From: Echria macrotheca
Taxonomy: Eukaryota > Ascomycota > Sordariomycetes > Sordariales > Schizotheciaceae
Direction: 5' to 3'
DNA length: 64,000 bases
NCBI GenBank assembly: GCA_030411725.1
Contig: MU839836.1
Coordinates: 124,001 to 188,000, forward strand
Shown here: piece by piece, positions 21,734 to 32,750 of the stretch
Layout of the letters: each line of letters begins with the position of its first letter
How positions within the stretch are numbered: the first letter of the stretch is position 1
Program-made: the position numbers and the translations under genes
Notes under the pieces: generated by a model
What the model saw: only the letters and a program-made list of their open reading frames with translations
Told to the model about the DNA's origin: nothing
Databases searched by the model: none

Positions 21734-22493
21734 TTTACTGGTCTTTTGGAGGACTATGTGCTCACAAGATTGAAGCGCGACAGACAGGAGATGGTAATCA
21801 CCGAGACGTCAAGCTGACCAGCGACGGGTTTAACAGGTTTTTGATCATAGCTCTATATTTCAGCATCATAGCGAGTACAAATGCCGGCAGTCATCCCTTG
21901 TGATCATCAGAGCAAAATACTTGGCGCTGATTGGTGCCGAGCGTTCAGCCTGTTTTTATATGGCCGGCATTGACTGCCGCGCTGTCCGGTATAGTGGCCT
22001 CCGATATTGTGCGGGAGAACGGAAGCTCGACGGGTGGATCTATGGATCGAGCGGGATATAAGACATACTGAGAAGATAAAACAACAGAGCTACTAGCTTC
22101 CAATCCATTAGAGCTGTCTAGTAATATTGGGGTCGTGAAGAGGAGATTGTTATAAACTAGGTAAATAGGTATGGCGAGACTAACCGTCCTGAACCTCCTG
22201 TCCCAGACCATGTGTCATATGAGGCGAACCTGGGCACTCAAAATTTGCTTTGTGACAATCAGGTGGCAGCTGAAGCGTAAAAGAGCGGTATCGAACTTGA
22301 CTCTATATAGGCCAGGTTTCAACTATGGGAAGACGAAGAGTGCTTGGAATGGAATAGGGCCCCTGGCTACCAACGCAAAACCGTAATGATCTTTCATCGA
22401 TCGCCCCAACAGGTTCATCCTCAGATGTTGACATGTCTTTAACTTCACGCCTTCAAGGAGAATAAGTAGAATTAATTCAGCCTCCTAACAAGA
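21734..22493. other. intergenic, no gene seen
   Basis: Upstream of the LPMO gene and downstream of the CorA-like gene. A short open frame at 22171-22386 has no recognisable features and is not accepted as a gene. Confidence 0.55.
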
Positions 22494-24546
22494 CTAAGCT
22501 TCTTCCTCCGGTTCTCCGCCTTCTACATCTTCGACACCTCTGGTAGCCTTGGTGACTGTCCAGAGACGACGGGGCCTGAAATAAGACGTAGCGGCTTCCG
22601 GGGGCGCAGAGATTTCCGTCACTGGCCGTGTCTCGAACGGCACCGGCGCTGGAGCACGGCGTTTGAGTTTCTTGAACTGTTTCCGAACTTTCTTCACCGT
22701 GTCCAAGCCAAACATCCAGCAGATGAGAGCCACGGCGATAGGCATGGAGATAGCCCAGAATAGCCTGTTGGCAGATTTTGTTGGAAAAGTCATTGCCGGC
22801 AAAGGGCGGGATCACGTACCAGAATTTTGGGCTTCCTGCTGCAAAGTCTCCGGCCATGGAGCTGCCGGAAATCAAGTTAATGATTGCATATCTTCAGCAA
22901 TGGGTCGATCTCACAAGATTGCAGCCACGAGGCTAACGGGAACGAACACAGTCGCCATCTTTGTGATCCGGCCAATGCTAGCGAGGGTCGTCAGAACTGA
23001 AATGCGAGCTGCGTGATCGGGGTGACTAACAAGGTAGCTTGAATGCTCGAATAGAATGCCTCACAGGCTGCAACCGTCTGCAAGTAGCTGTCGGTAGCAC
23101 GCTGGATCATCTGCTCGATATATTCCGCATTACGGTCAAGCTCTTTCCACCCGTCGAGATCTCTTTGATCCTGTAACTGTTCCCGTATGAGCGTCCTGTT
23201 TTCGACCCCCTTGCCGGATTTACCAGGTTCAGAAACCTCCTTATCGGATGGTGTGACGCTCTCTATCATCTTGATGTTGAACCGAAGTTTGAACCTTATC
23301 AACTCTAGGTCTTCGCGGCGCTCCCAAAGTCTGGTGAAACGGCGACCTTCCCATTTGAGGTTCCACGCCCTCTCGTCGAAGTTTTTGAAGTTGAAGGACG
23401 CTATGTCTTCGAGGTCCAGATTCAGCGCGGAAATCATCTTGAGGTCGTAGGCGTCGGAAAAGATCTTTTGTACCCTGGCAGCTGTGTGAGCCAGGACAAG
23501 TCGCCGGCATGTCCGTGTTGCATCCCAGACATTTCGGGGGATGTAATTGACTTCTCCCAGATGCACAATGTCGTCAAACATGCACTTTCCGATAGGGATT
23601 CTATCGTGTAGCCCGCTGACGCGCGGCAGGGGGCGAATGTCGGCGAAAGTGCCTTTGCATCGGGCCCAATGTACATCGCTGTGACGAGGATCGTCCTCTT
23701 TCTGGGTGCGATAATATACGGCTTCCGTTGGGTCGCCCCATCGTGGAGGATCTACCAGAATGACCGCTAAGGGCATGTTAGTTTCGCAATGCTCATTCGG
23801 CGTCCTTTCCGGTACTGAGGGCAGAGGACCATACCTGTCCATCCGCCGAATTCATGATCGGCACCCCAGTAGCTAACCAAGTGCTCGCTTATCGCAATAT
23901 TTATAGGCATCTCCTTCTTCTTCTTGGGTCGTCTGATCTCATGAATCCATGATTTGGGTTCGAGCTTTTTAGAATCATCTTCAACCATGGAAATTGTCCG
24001 AGACGCGGCGCCTCTGAGATAAAAGATGGGTTCTTCCTTTGAGTTATCTGCGGTAAACTCAATCTGGTGGTACTGATCATAGGACAAAACAAAATGATGG
24101 AGGGGGCTCTGGCCGACTGGGGCGCGGGCTCTGCCGTCGTGATGCCAATCCGGATGGGCCCGGTGGAGGGCGAAGAAGTGAGGCGGGACAAAACAATACC
24201 GCCGAAGCGCGTCGATCCAGTCGTATGCCAGGCCTTCCAGTACAACCAGCTGTCGTACTTCGCTGTTAGGCCTTGACCAAGACAGTGCTGCTTGAAAGTC
24301 GGCGGCGTTGGTGTACTCTGTAGGTTTCACTTCGCCGTCGTCGTAAAAGCTCCACAGAGCCGCGCGTCCTGCTGTGCGCTCTTCCTCATCTTGGTTGGAG
24401 AGCATGTCAAAGAAGGCGGTCTCCGTGTTGTGCGCGGGGGATAGTGCTGCCTCCCAGACCGCCAAACCTACTTCATGGTCCTTTTCGGCATGATGGGGCT
24501 CGTGGATCGCTGTGGCGCTCGATGTCATAATGCGCGGGGATGTCAT
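22494..24546 (-). CDS. CorA-like membrane protein lacking the GMN motif
   Basis: Exons 24546-23835, 23766-23031, 22977-22915, 22861-22820 and 22764-22494 give 607 residues. The N-terminal ~480 residues are soluble, with YDQYHQIEF, SYWGADHEFGGWT and long charged helices (ELDRNAEYIEQMIQRATDSYL) typical of CorA-like fungal proteins. The C-terminal part has two TM helices: ITKMATVFVPVSLVAAIF then KFWLFWAISMPIAVALICW, followed by a basic tail. The short exons 3 and 4 (63 and 42 nt) encode the first TM and the loop. Where metal channels have GMN, this protein has SMAGDF, so Mg transport is doubtful. An alternative ATG is at 24528. It is divergent from the gene starting at 25094. Confidence 0.85.
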
Positions 24547-25093
24547 ATTGACCTTCCGTCAAATTTGCAGTGTGCAATACTGCTGGAATGTAATCGGGGA
24601 TCAGTCAACACACTTGACACGGGGTCCAGCTAGTTGTGGCCAACTTTATGGGCAGGGAAAAGACCGGCAGGCAACTGTCGCTGGCGTCTCGATGAGGCCA
24701 TTTCATGATGGCCCCCGCTCCAGAATGTGTATTCATTGGCTGTTGTGCTGCGATGGCGTTCCGCTCATGCCCGATGTCGGGGATCGATTGGCACGAGCCT
24801 GATTTCAGCTCTCCTGTCGTCTGGTGACTTCGATCTCGACTTCCGCGGGGACGTGAAGCTCTTTCCCTCCCGCCTTTCTCCCTTCGATTGAATCAGCAAG
24901 TCGTTCCCGGCCACCTCCAATTGCAGCGATATAATCAATGCCCCGAGGAGTAGACCTTAACCATTTCCTCAACACGCCACCGCCTCCGCGCACAGAGACA
25001 CATGTGGTAGTGTGCGCGAATTCCAGCCCCAACTCTGAGCATCCGTTGCACTGACCATTTCTATTGCTTCCAGGCTGTACGGAAACGACGATA
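24547..25093. other. divergent promoter region
   Basis: Between the head-to-head CorA-like gene and the possible GTPase-like gene. The sequence TTGCTTCCAG ending at 25073 is a plausible splice acceptor, so an upstream exon of the plus-strand gene cannot be excluded, but no P-loop motif was found here. Confidence 0.5.
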
Positions 25094-25823
25094 ATGAAGC
25101 CGCTGAGGTATGATCGTTACGCGCGTTCTGATCTGGCCCTGCTAACGGTGATAACAAAGTTCATCGGATCCGTGGGCGGGAAGAAGACATACAAGGAGTA
25201 CTTGTGGACGGATCCCGATTGCCCCGGAGTTCAACTCCATATCGTCAGTCTGCCAGCTTTCCAGCAAGACCACCGTATTGCCCGAAACCTTATCGATCTA
25301 GCCAGAAAACTTCGGTATATTGCCTTTTTTTACGCTACCATATTCCCCGCATCGTGTGCTAACAACCCGAAGAGACTACGAAAACCAGCTTCGTGGTCTC
25401 GTATACGTCCGGAGCTGGGGTGCAGACCATTGGGGGGCGCGTGGCACAGTCAACCTCGATCTTTTGAAGCGCCTCTTGGGGCTTCAAGATCATACAAAAG
25501 TGCACGTCTGGCTTGCTACGAACCGGGATGGACACCATCAAGAGGACGACTTGCTTGAGAGATGGAGAGATATTGTTCAAAACTACCCCCCGGACGCGAC
25601 GAATCTGAAACCTAGTCAAGTCCTGAAAAGAGCGGAGAAGAAGAAAGAGCAAGAACCCATTGCCATGGCGATCTTCAAGGAGATGAAGCAACACAGCCTA
25701 GCCAAGACCAAAGTGGGGAAGAAAGTTATCGAATTGATCAAAGAGCAGATTTCAAGGGGGCCGGGTGAGGCTATCGTCAAAACGCTCAAGGAAGAGATGA
25801 AGAAGTTGAAAAAGGCCAGTTAA
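25094..25823 (+). CDS. small basic protein, possibly a worn P-loop GTPase-like protein
   Basis: Exons 25094-25314 and 25373-25823 (58-nt intron, branch GTGCTAAC, acceptor CCGAAG) give 223 residues. The block LRGLVYVRSWGADHWGARGT followed by NLDLLKRLLGLQ and KVHVWLAT resembles the region after switch II in fungal AIG1/Rho-like GTPases (GLIYLHRISDNRMGG-type). The upstream part (CPGVQLHIVSLP) could be the remnant of a DTPG strand. No GxxxxGKS P-loop is visible, and the C-terminus is lysine-rich helix (KEEMKKLKKAS). Either the protein is degenerate or an upstream exon is missing. The family link is tentative. The gene overlaps nothing and ends 184 bp from the convergent 806-residue gene. Confidence 0.6.
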
Positions 25824-26007
25824 GTTTCCTCAGGTGACCAAGAATGAGGGCCACAAGTTGTAGGTCGATAGTGACAGCCTGTGATTGAGTCAAGAGAATA
25901 ATACCTATTATGTCGCGGTGAATTGCGCAGAAAAAAAAAACATTAGGACCTAGTACCTACGCATGGGAAGACGTCTCACTCTCCCCGCCTAATTCCCATT
26001 TCCAATC

Positions 26008-28505
26008 CTATCCTGACATTCCGTCTCCCTCTCGATTCTCATCGACTTTCGCGGTTCGCGTTAAGTACTCCACAAGATCAGCGCAGATGATGTTGGAAGT
26101 TGTTAAATCCCAATTGTCCGCAGGAGTCTCTTTGGAGCTCAGAGACGACGCAAAGGTGATATCAGACATGAGGAAATTGCTGCAACCCTCCAAAAACTGT
26201 TCCAGCTCAGATGCGTCCTGCCATACTCCCAAATTTGTAAATCGGTGTCGGTCGAGACAAATCGACTCTGGCAAAGCTGAGTAGGGTCTGCTCCGTGAAA
26301 TATCGCCGTTAAACTCCCTAGTTTGTCGGCGGACAAGGTCCTGGACCAAGGGGACACATGCTTGGTACCCCGGGTCATCGCCGAAACCCAGCTCTGTCCC
26401 AACCATGATCAGGTTTGCAGCCCTGTGTCCCAAGGGCCGATCCTGGAAGCGGCCCTGGCTGTAGAGGCGCAACGCCTTCGTTGCCTTGTATCGCCAATAG
26501 CTGGTCTGAGAGGCTTCCCGGTTTCGGGGCCAAATGTGCTGTAGTCGGCGTGACAACTCTGACCGGCGGCTCGGGGTCAACGTCAAGCTGAGGAACCTCT
26601 CCTTGTCCTTGCCATATAAAAACTTGCATATCTCCAGGACAGAGGCGCAATGATACCAGCGCAAGATACAGCCGTGTGGATTCTCATTATCGATGGAATT
26701 TGTAGAATTATCCGCTTCTTGCACTTCATTGAGGGCCTCAATCCAGTGCCAGAGCTTTTCGTAATTTTGTTCTGGATCGCGGTCTCCAACGATTCCCGGT
26801 ACGTTGTTGAAGATGTACCAGGCTATAATGGCCGGATAAAAACGCTGGTTGCCGGATGGGGCTGTCGGACATGAGATGCGTCGGCCTTCTGTGATCTCTT
26901 TTTCGGGTGGTTGATGGTGTCGCGACGCAGTTGATGTGGCATCGATGCGCGCCACTGCACCGAGAACCCACCAACAAACTTCATGAAGCTTCGTTTCTAT
27001 AGATTTTTGGAAGGTTTTTATCGCTTCATACTCTCCATACTCTGGGTATGAGCTGGCTTTCCATCTTTGTTGGTCGAAAAGCAAATGCAACTTGACCAAG
27101 AACCTAACTTGCCAGCTGGGATAAACTCGTCAGTCCTGTTACCTTATGCATACGTTCGGAGTGGGCAGCGTGCTATGAATGACAGAACCTACAACATTGA
27201 CTCCAAATCAACGACTGGCGGCATCATGGTGTTTTTCAACAGTGGCCCGATCAGAGGAAACCGTTCAAAGCTAGACTTGTCCTTCGTAGACATCGGGTCG
27301 GGCAACGAGATTGAGAGCACTCCCATAATACTTTCAACCGTACGTACAATCGAGTTTATGGCCAGCGCCCCGAGCCTGGGGGCGATTGGATAGGACGCGA
27401 AGCTTCTGAGAGCGTGCTCCCATGCCATGAGGGTTGGATTTCCATCATTGGACCATCTGCTTTCCCAGGGATGAGACATGCCAAGTGCTGCCTTGATCCT
27501 CTCATTCGAAGGGCGAGGGATACTTCTGTCAGGAGCCTCCCCGGAGATGTCGGCAATTCTCCAGGACGCAACGACAGTCGTTGGTTGGCTCTCGAAATCT
27601 CTACGGAGCTGGATGTAGACGTGGCGAAGATGCTTGTTCAATTCTGACGCAGAGGCAGTGGGTCCTGTAGATGCCGGTTTGTGATCCTGGATCTTCAACC
27701 GCATCGGCGCGTCGTTCACCCATAGTCGGAGCTCGAGCTGGGTGGCGTATGTGTAACTTTCATACACTGCGACATAGGGCGCCGATTCATCAACCCACAC
27801 ATGATCAAACTCATCGGGTTCACCAAATTTTGGCTGAACCTGGTGTTGACCTGAGAGGGGGCATGCGAATGATCCAAACCGTACCTGGCCGCCCAAGTCA
27901 ACAACCAGTTCGTGTCCAGATTCGGAAGAGGAAGAGGCCTTTGAAGGGCTGTCCTCTGTCGTCAAATCGGTGGGAAGTATTCGTGCAATCTGATATATCG
28001 TATCTTGGGCGCTAAATGAGCAGATTGTCTGCGAAGCCACATTGACTGGCCCGAGGTCGGTTCTGCGGACAAAATTGTAAATCGCACACGGCCAGCGAAG
28101 ATTGATGAACCCCTGCGCCGGGGTCGCAACCAGCGTGGTGCCGGAGATATATAAGCGGAGGCCGAATCCAGCACCGTGGTCGTGGCGTTTCATTTGTGCC
28201 AGAATCGAATCTGCGTCATCCGTGAATGCCCCACGGATGTAGCACAGTCCGTACTTGGGGTGCGGGTAGGTCAGCTGAAGTAAGTCGTGCGGCACAGAGA
28301 GCGATGCTGTATATCCGTTGGTCCCAAAGTCTAGGGTTTTGATCGGTCGACCACTCAGCAACTCCAGTGGCATGAAGCGCTCGTCTGGTGATGGTGAGCA
28401 AGCGCTGCAAGATCCGCGGACCCCCTTAGGAACAGACTCACCTCCATCAATTGTGTCAAGCCCCTCATAGCACATCTGTCCCTCCTCACTCCATGGCCCG
28501 TCCAT
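26008..28505 (-). CDS. large protein of unknown function (806 aa)
   Basis: Exons 28505-27193 and 27115-26008 (77-nt intron, GTAGGT...TCCCAG, branch GACTGACG) give 806 residues. No signal peptide or TM segment is evident. The N-terminal part contains LDFGTNGYTASLSVPHDLLQ, YGLCYIRGAF and GFINLRWPCAIYNFV, which read like a beta-rich domain. The C-terminal half is helical, with WYIFNNVPGIVGD, LRWYHCASVLEICKFLYG and RYKATKALRLYSQGRF. I do not recognise the family. It is convergent with the preceding small gene and in the same orientation as the thioesterase-like gene 474 bp upstream. Confidence 0.75.
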
Positions 28506-28979
28506 TTCGTGAGAAATAGCTGGAATTCCTGAACCTCGGGATAGATAGGGTAGCAGGTATCAGTGGGTGCTGCCCTGCGACTGTGTCACGAAATAGCACA
28601 AGGAGGGGGAAATAACGATCGCGTCAAATAAATGCACACAGCTGTGCCGCCCGTCCAGGGTGGCGTGATGTCGAAAGGCCGAATCATTTGCATGACAGGT
28701 ATGGCTAGCGTGGTAACACAAATAGAATCCCAGCAGGCCACACAAACAAAGTTGAGCTTCCTGTCCAAGAGTGGGAAGAGCGAATGAGCTCTGTTTCCCT
28801 CACATTTTGGCTTCCAGCCAGGTCCCTCCCCCCACCTTCCTTTTTTTCGACAGAGCACACCACGCACCATCCACACATCGCGCGCGAGCAAGAGCACCAC
28901 GGCTGTCCACTGCACCGATGCGTGGATGCAATCTCGTGTTTTGTTTGCCCAGATTCGTCTCAGATAGGTAACCAGGCTG
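28506..28979. other. intergenic, no gene seen
   Basis: Upstream of the 806-residue gene and downstream of the HotDog gene. Pyrimidine-rich near 28800-28850; no coding signal. Confidence 0.55.
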
Positions 28980-29692
28980 TTATAATCTGGGCTTCTTCCC
29001 CCGGGACTTGCTCGGGTTCCTGCGCTCCCATTCCGCCGCCAGCTCGGTAGATTTCTGTGCCCTCTCCGACAGCGCCGCATGCAAGTCCGCGTACACACCC
29101 CCGGCCTCGATCAAGTTCGCCGGTCTCTGCTTGGCAAAGTCGAAGAACACCACATATCCTTGCGTCTGCGCCACGATGGCCTGCTGTCTCAGAGACCACA
29201 TGGTGGTGATGGAATAATACCGATCCGGTTTGACCTCCATGAGTCGAGCAGCGACGATGACCTATCATGCCACACATAAGTATATATGCACGCTGTAAAC
29301 GAAGAGAAGAAGAAGAAAACCAAACGTACTGAATCAGGATATTTCACCTGTCGCCGGATATCCGTCTCGAAACTCTTGACGACAACACCAATCCCCCTCG
29401 CCTTGAGCAGATCGTCGTACTTGTCTTTGAGCTGCGCCGCGAAGCTCTCAAACATGCGGAATCCGGTGACAGCGCTCCAGTGTGCAAACGATGGATTGGC
29501 GACGTGGCCAAAGGGGTCCTGGTCGTCGGCCCAGATGACCTTGTGCTCTGTCATTGTCGGCACATCGTAGCCCATCTCGGTCGCCGTCTGCACGATCTTG
29601 TCGCGCAGCGGTGCGTACATGGCGCCGCCATTGGGGTGGTGGTACGACGACGCCTCGAGGGGGTCGATTTCGTCTTGCTTTTTGGGAGCCAT
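28980..29692 (-). CDS. HotDog-fold thioesterase-like protein
   Basis: Exons 29692-29330 and 29261-28980 (68-nt intron, GTACGT...GATAG) give 214 residues. The start MAPKKQDEID at 29692 is the first internal ATG with good context. The segment KVIWADDQDPFGHVANPSFA followed by HWSAVTGFRMFESFA matches the acyl-CoA thioesterase/4HBT entry, with Asp and His-Val-Asn-type residues at the active-site helix. The second exon supplies the long strands (RYYSITTMWSLRQQAIVAQ, GYVVFFDF) of a HotDog sheet. It should act on an acyl-CoA or related thioester; substrate unknown. A C-terminal basic tail ends KSRGKKPRL. Localisation to mitochondria is not supported by the N-terminus. Confidence 0.85.
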
Positions 29693-29981
29693 TGCGTCGA
29701 TGAGGATGAATGAGCGGTGAATACCAGGTCCGCGCCGGAAACCATCATTCCAAACCAACAGCTTATCTACCTATGGCTGTGTAACGGAGCTACCCCGCAT
29801 GCTGAATCCTTCCCGAGGTTCATTTTGCTGAACCAACAGCTTCAGATATGCGCTTGTCAGCTTCAAACTCTTGGATTGCAAATCTGGGTGAAATGTCACC
29901 GAAGAAAGACAAGATGGGCCAACACAGCCAGTAAGCCTCGGTAAGATGTGGGTATCGCTAGCGGTGGAATGCTGAAGGGGT

Positions 29982-30005
29982 GGGGGGGGGGGGGGGGGGG
30001 GGGGG
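29982..30005. repeat. poly-G run
   Basis: Twenty-four consecutive G residues, ending at the sequence GTGCTATTGGTG. Its length and its pairing with a poly-C run across the gap suggest a sequencing artefact. Confidence 0.9.
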
Positions 30006-30083
30006 TGCTATTGGTGTGACATGTGTCACCCCAACCCAAACCCCAGAGAAAGGCACACTGCAATTTTTTATTAAAAGATTTAA

Positions 30084-30093
30084 NNNNNNNNNN
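30084..30093. other. assembly gap (10 N)
   Basis: Ten N characters, a scaffolding gap. True length is unknown. Confidence 0.98.
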
Positions 30094-30095
30094 AG

Positions 30096-30143
<48 letters not shown>
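30096..30143. repeat. poly-C run
   Basis: Forty-eight consecutive C residues directly after the gap, followed shortly by a second copy of GTGCTATTGGTG. Confidence 0.9.
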
Positions 30144-30144
<1 letters not shown>

Positions 30145-31574
30145 CCCGTGCTATTGGTGAGACCTGTGTCCGCACCACCGTGACCCCTGAGCAAGGACGA
30201 CTGCAAGTTGTTCAGAATCGATTGAAGTAGGCATCAAAGTTGATATTAGATGAGATGAAACTCTCCGGGCAATACAAGATGTCTCGATACTGACTGCTTT
30301 GCCACCGAGCATCAGCTAACGTTCTCTGGTAACATGAACATGATATGATGGGAAAACAGGGGTGATACCAAGCAACATCCTTTCAAACCACTCGAGAGCT
30401 ACTCGACGCTGACAAAAACAAAGCCGGATGACATGGGGCCATGCAACAGAGAACCACGCTTTAAGCCATCGATGATACCTCTCCGACCGCCAAGGCGCTT
30501 GACTGCTGACGAATACGCACTTATACGCCAAATGCCCACCGCTAATAATAATGAAGGAACCAAGGTGCACTCCGATCGTATCCCGGAAACAGGAGTTGAG
30601 AAATTCCCTGAGGTGCTCAGCAGAAGGCTGGACTGTTGTCTGAGCCCGTTGTCATTTGGCCCGCTGCTGTTGGTTCCCAGAAAGGACTGGCTCCGTCCGT
30701 GAGATGCGACGATGTGGGCCCGAGTTCATCCACGCGCGGCGTGGCTGGCTCAGATGTGCTGATTATGACCACGGATGAAGTAGCTCGTTTTCCTCTGAAG
30801 GGAAACAATCCGCCGTCCGCCGACATGATGTGTGTGGGTTAAAGACCGTCGGAAGCAGGACAGCAAAAATAGCCGAGGCGCGGCCACATCGACAATCTCA
30901 ACAACTGCCGGCACCGCCAGCTTAGCGGAGACCACACGTGGGATCTCAATTTGACTCCGACACAAAGGTTAATGAAAGATCGGATTCATGATCCTAAAAC
31001 CACGTGGAAATCTGAAACATCCAACTTTGGGGACGGATGGCGGCCGATCTCATCGATGAAAGGATTCGGGTCTCTGGCGGACTACACCGCCTTGCTGACA
31101 CTGTCGGGTTGGCAGCTATTTCCGGCTCTCCTGGCTTGCAAGCCTGGCTCTCGTTGGCTGGCTCGTCGGACGCTTGCACGGCCACGACAGAGTTGGCACC
31201 ACTAGACAGATTTTGTTAGTGGTAACAACACCAAATGATCCTTCGGACTGCGCAGCCCAGCAATCTCTGCTGTTGGACGCAATTAGCAGCTGCTCCACGA
31301 TGTTGGCGACGACGGCATCAGATGGGTTGATTTTGATATCTCGAACACCATAGCATCAACTAGAGATGCTTGGCGTATTTAACAGTGTAGCTTCCCGCAC
31401 CTTGGCAAGTCTTGGTTCTCAGCATCATCAACACCAAGCATTTCATCTCAGCTTCATCCCGCAATCCAAACCTCTGCTCCAATCTTCTTCTCAAGCCCAT
31501 TCTTGGCAAGCTCTTGGCAATCCTACCACAACCACCTCTCGTCACCAATTTTCCGATTACCAAATCCATCCAAA

Positions 31575-32205
31575 ATGCAGTTCCTCGTGACCGCCGCTGT
31601 CTTCCTCCTCTCCAGCCTCACGGCTACAGCCGCTCCCTCGGCAGCCCCTCTCGGCAGATCCGAGGTCCTCGAAAGCAGACAAACCACGTGCAACCCGGCC
31701 CCCACGCCTGAGCAGCTCATCGACAACATCAACGGCTGGCAGGTCGACATCAACAACGTCAACTCGTTCCTCAACGCCTTCCCGACCATCAACAACACCC
31801 TCGACCTCCAGAATGGCGCCGTGACGGCCTTGATCAATGCCTCCAATGGTTCGTACCCACATCGGTACCCAGAAGCGACGCAAAGCTAACACAACAACAG
31901 AACCCACCCGCCTCGCCTTCCTCGCCCAGCAATGCGGCGCCTGCGGCTCGACAGCATGCGACGCCCAGTTCCAGGGCGCCGTGTCGGCGCTCATGGACAT
32001 GTTCCCCAAGGTGCCGACGGACCTGTCCAACATCGCCAACCTGATGAACGTGCAGGGCAACGTCGACGAGATCAACCAGGTCCGCTGCTGCGTCGTGCTG
32101 CCTTCTGCGCAGACCCTGTTCACCAAGACGGTTGCCTCGCTCAAGGTCACGGGCGTCACGACGTTTGTGCGGTTGGCTAATGCCTGTGCGGCGATCCGGT
32201 GCTGA
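31575..32205 (+). CDS. secreted eight-cysteine helical protein
   Basis: Exons 31575-31848 and 31901-32205 (52-nt intron, GTTCGT...AACAG, branch AGCTAAC) give 192 residues. A signal peptide (FLVTAAVFLLSSLTATA) precedes a short pro-like region ending LESRQTTC, with a possible kexin-like SR site. The mature part is helical (EQLIDNINGWQVDINNVNSF, LFTKTVASLK) with eight cysteines: one near the start, QQCGAC, TAC, RCC, NAC, IRC. No GPI site or TM is present. It resembles a broad group of small secreted fungal proteins; function unknown, effector or surface protein possible. The start is the ATG in context CCAAAATGC. A 263-residue open frame on the opposite strand is a shadow. Confidence 0.88.
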
Positions 32206-32750
32206 GCGGTCTTCCCTATCGGATTTTTCTCTGCATCCATGTCGCGGCGTTTGAGTTTGGATACTTGCATCGGTGGTGTTGGTTTCGTGGAGCCAAGGGG
32301 AGCAGCGGGTTTGGGTTTGGGTTTGGGTTGACGAAAAGGGGCTAACATGAAGAGAAGTCAAGGGGCATTTATGAACAGTATAAGGGATGTGATTATGGGT
32401 TTTATTGCATGCCTTCTTGCATATGGGTTTAGTCTGCCTGGTTTCATGCATTTTCTGAATGTCGGTGCTGGAGTTTAGCTTGCATACCTAGGTACCTACT
32501 ATAATGGTTTCTTCTCTTTCAAACAATTTGGATTGATGCTTCAGAACTTTTTTCGTCTTGATAACTCTACCATTTCCCGCTCTACAACTCTAACACATCT
32601 ATGATAGGACATTAGACACTACCAACCAACACCAAGTATCTACAGATCGATTATTGCCAACGACTCCAAATACAACACCGTCCCCTACCATGGTGATTTA
32701 CCGCTCTGATGCATTGACAAAAAGAATGTCCCTTGCCTCGATCTCAAGAC
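32206..32750. other. convergent intergenic
   Basis: 3' flanks of two convergent secreted-protein genes. It holds a TACCTAGGTACCTACT motif at 32486-32501 and a short GGGTTT repeat near 32309-32329. No gene seen. Confidence 0.6.

Larger units (their letters stand above)
29693..31574. other. intergenic region with assembly gap
   Basis: No protein gene is supported. It contains the poly-G run, gap and poly-C run near 30 kb with duplicated flanks. The promoter of the secreted eight-Cys gene lies at the right end, including ATTTAACA near 31376 and a long C/A-rich leader. Confidence 0.6.

Noticed and set aside
29958..30206. Open frames reading through the homopolymer runs and gap (poly-Gly or poly-Pro)
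   Set aside because: Translation of artefactual G and C runs across N bases.
31557..32348. 263-residue minus-strand open frame
   Set aside because: Antisense to the secreted eight-Cys gene, which has a signal peptide, a proper intron and spaced cysteines.
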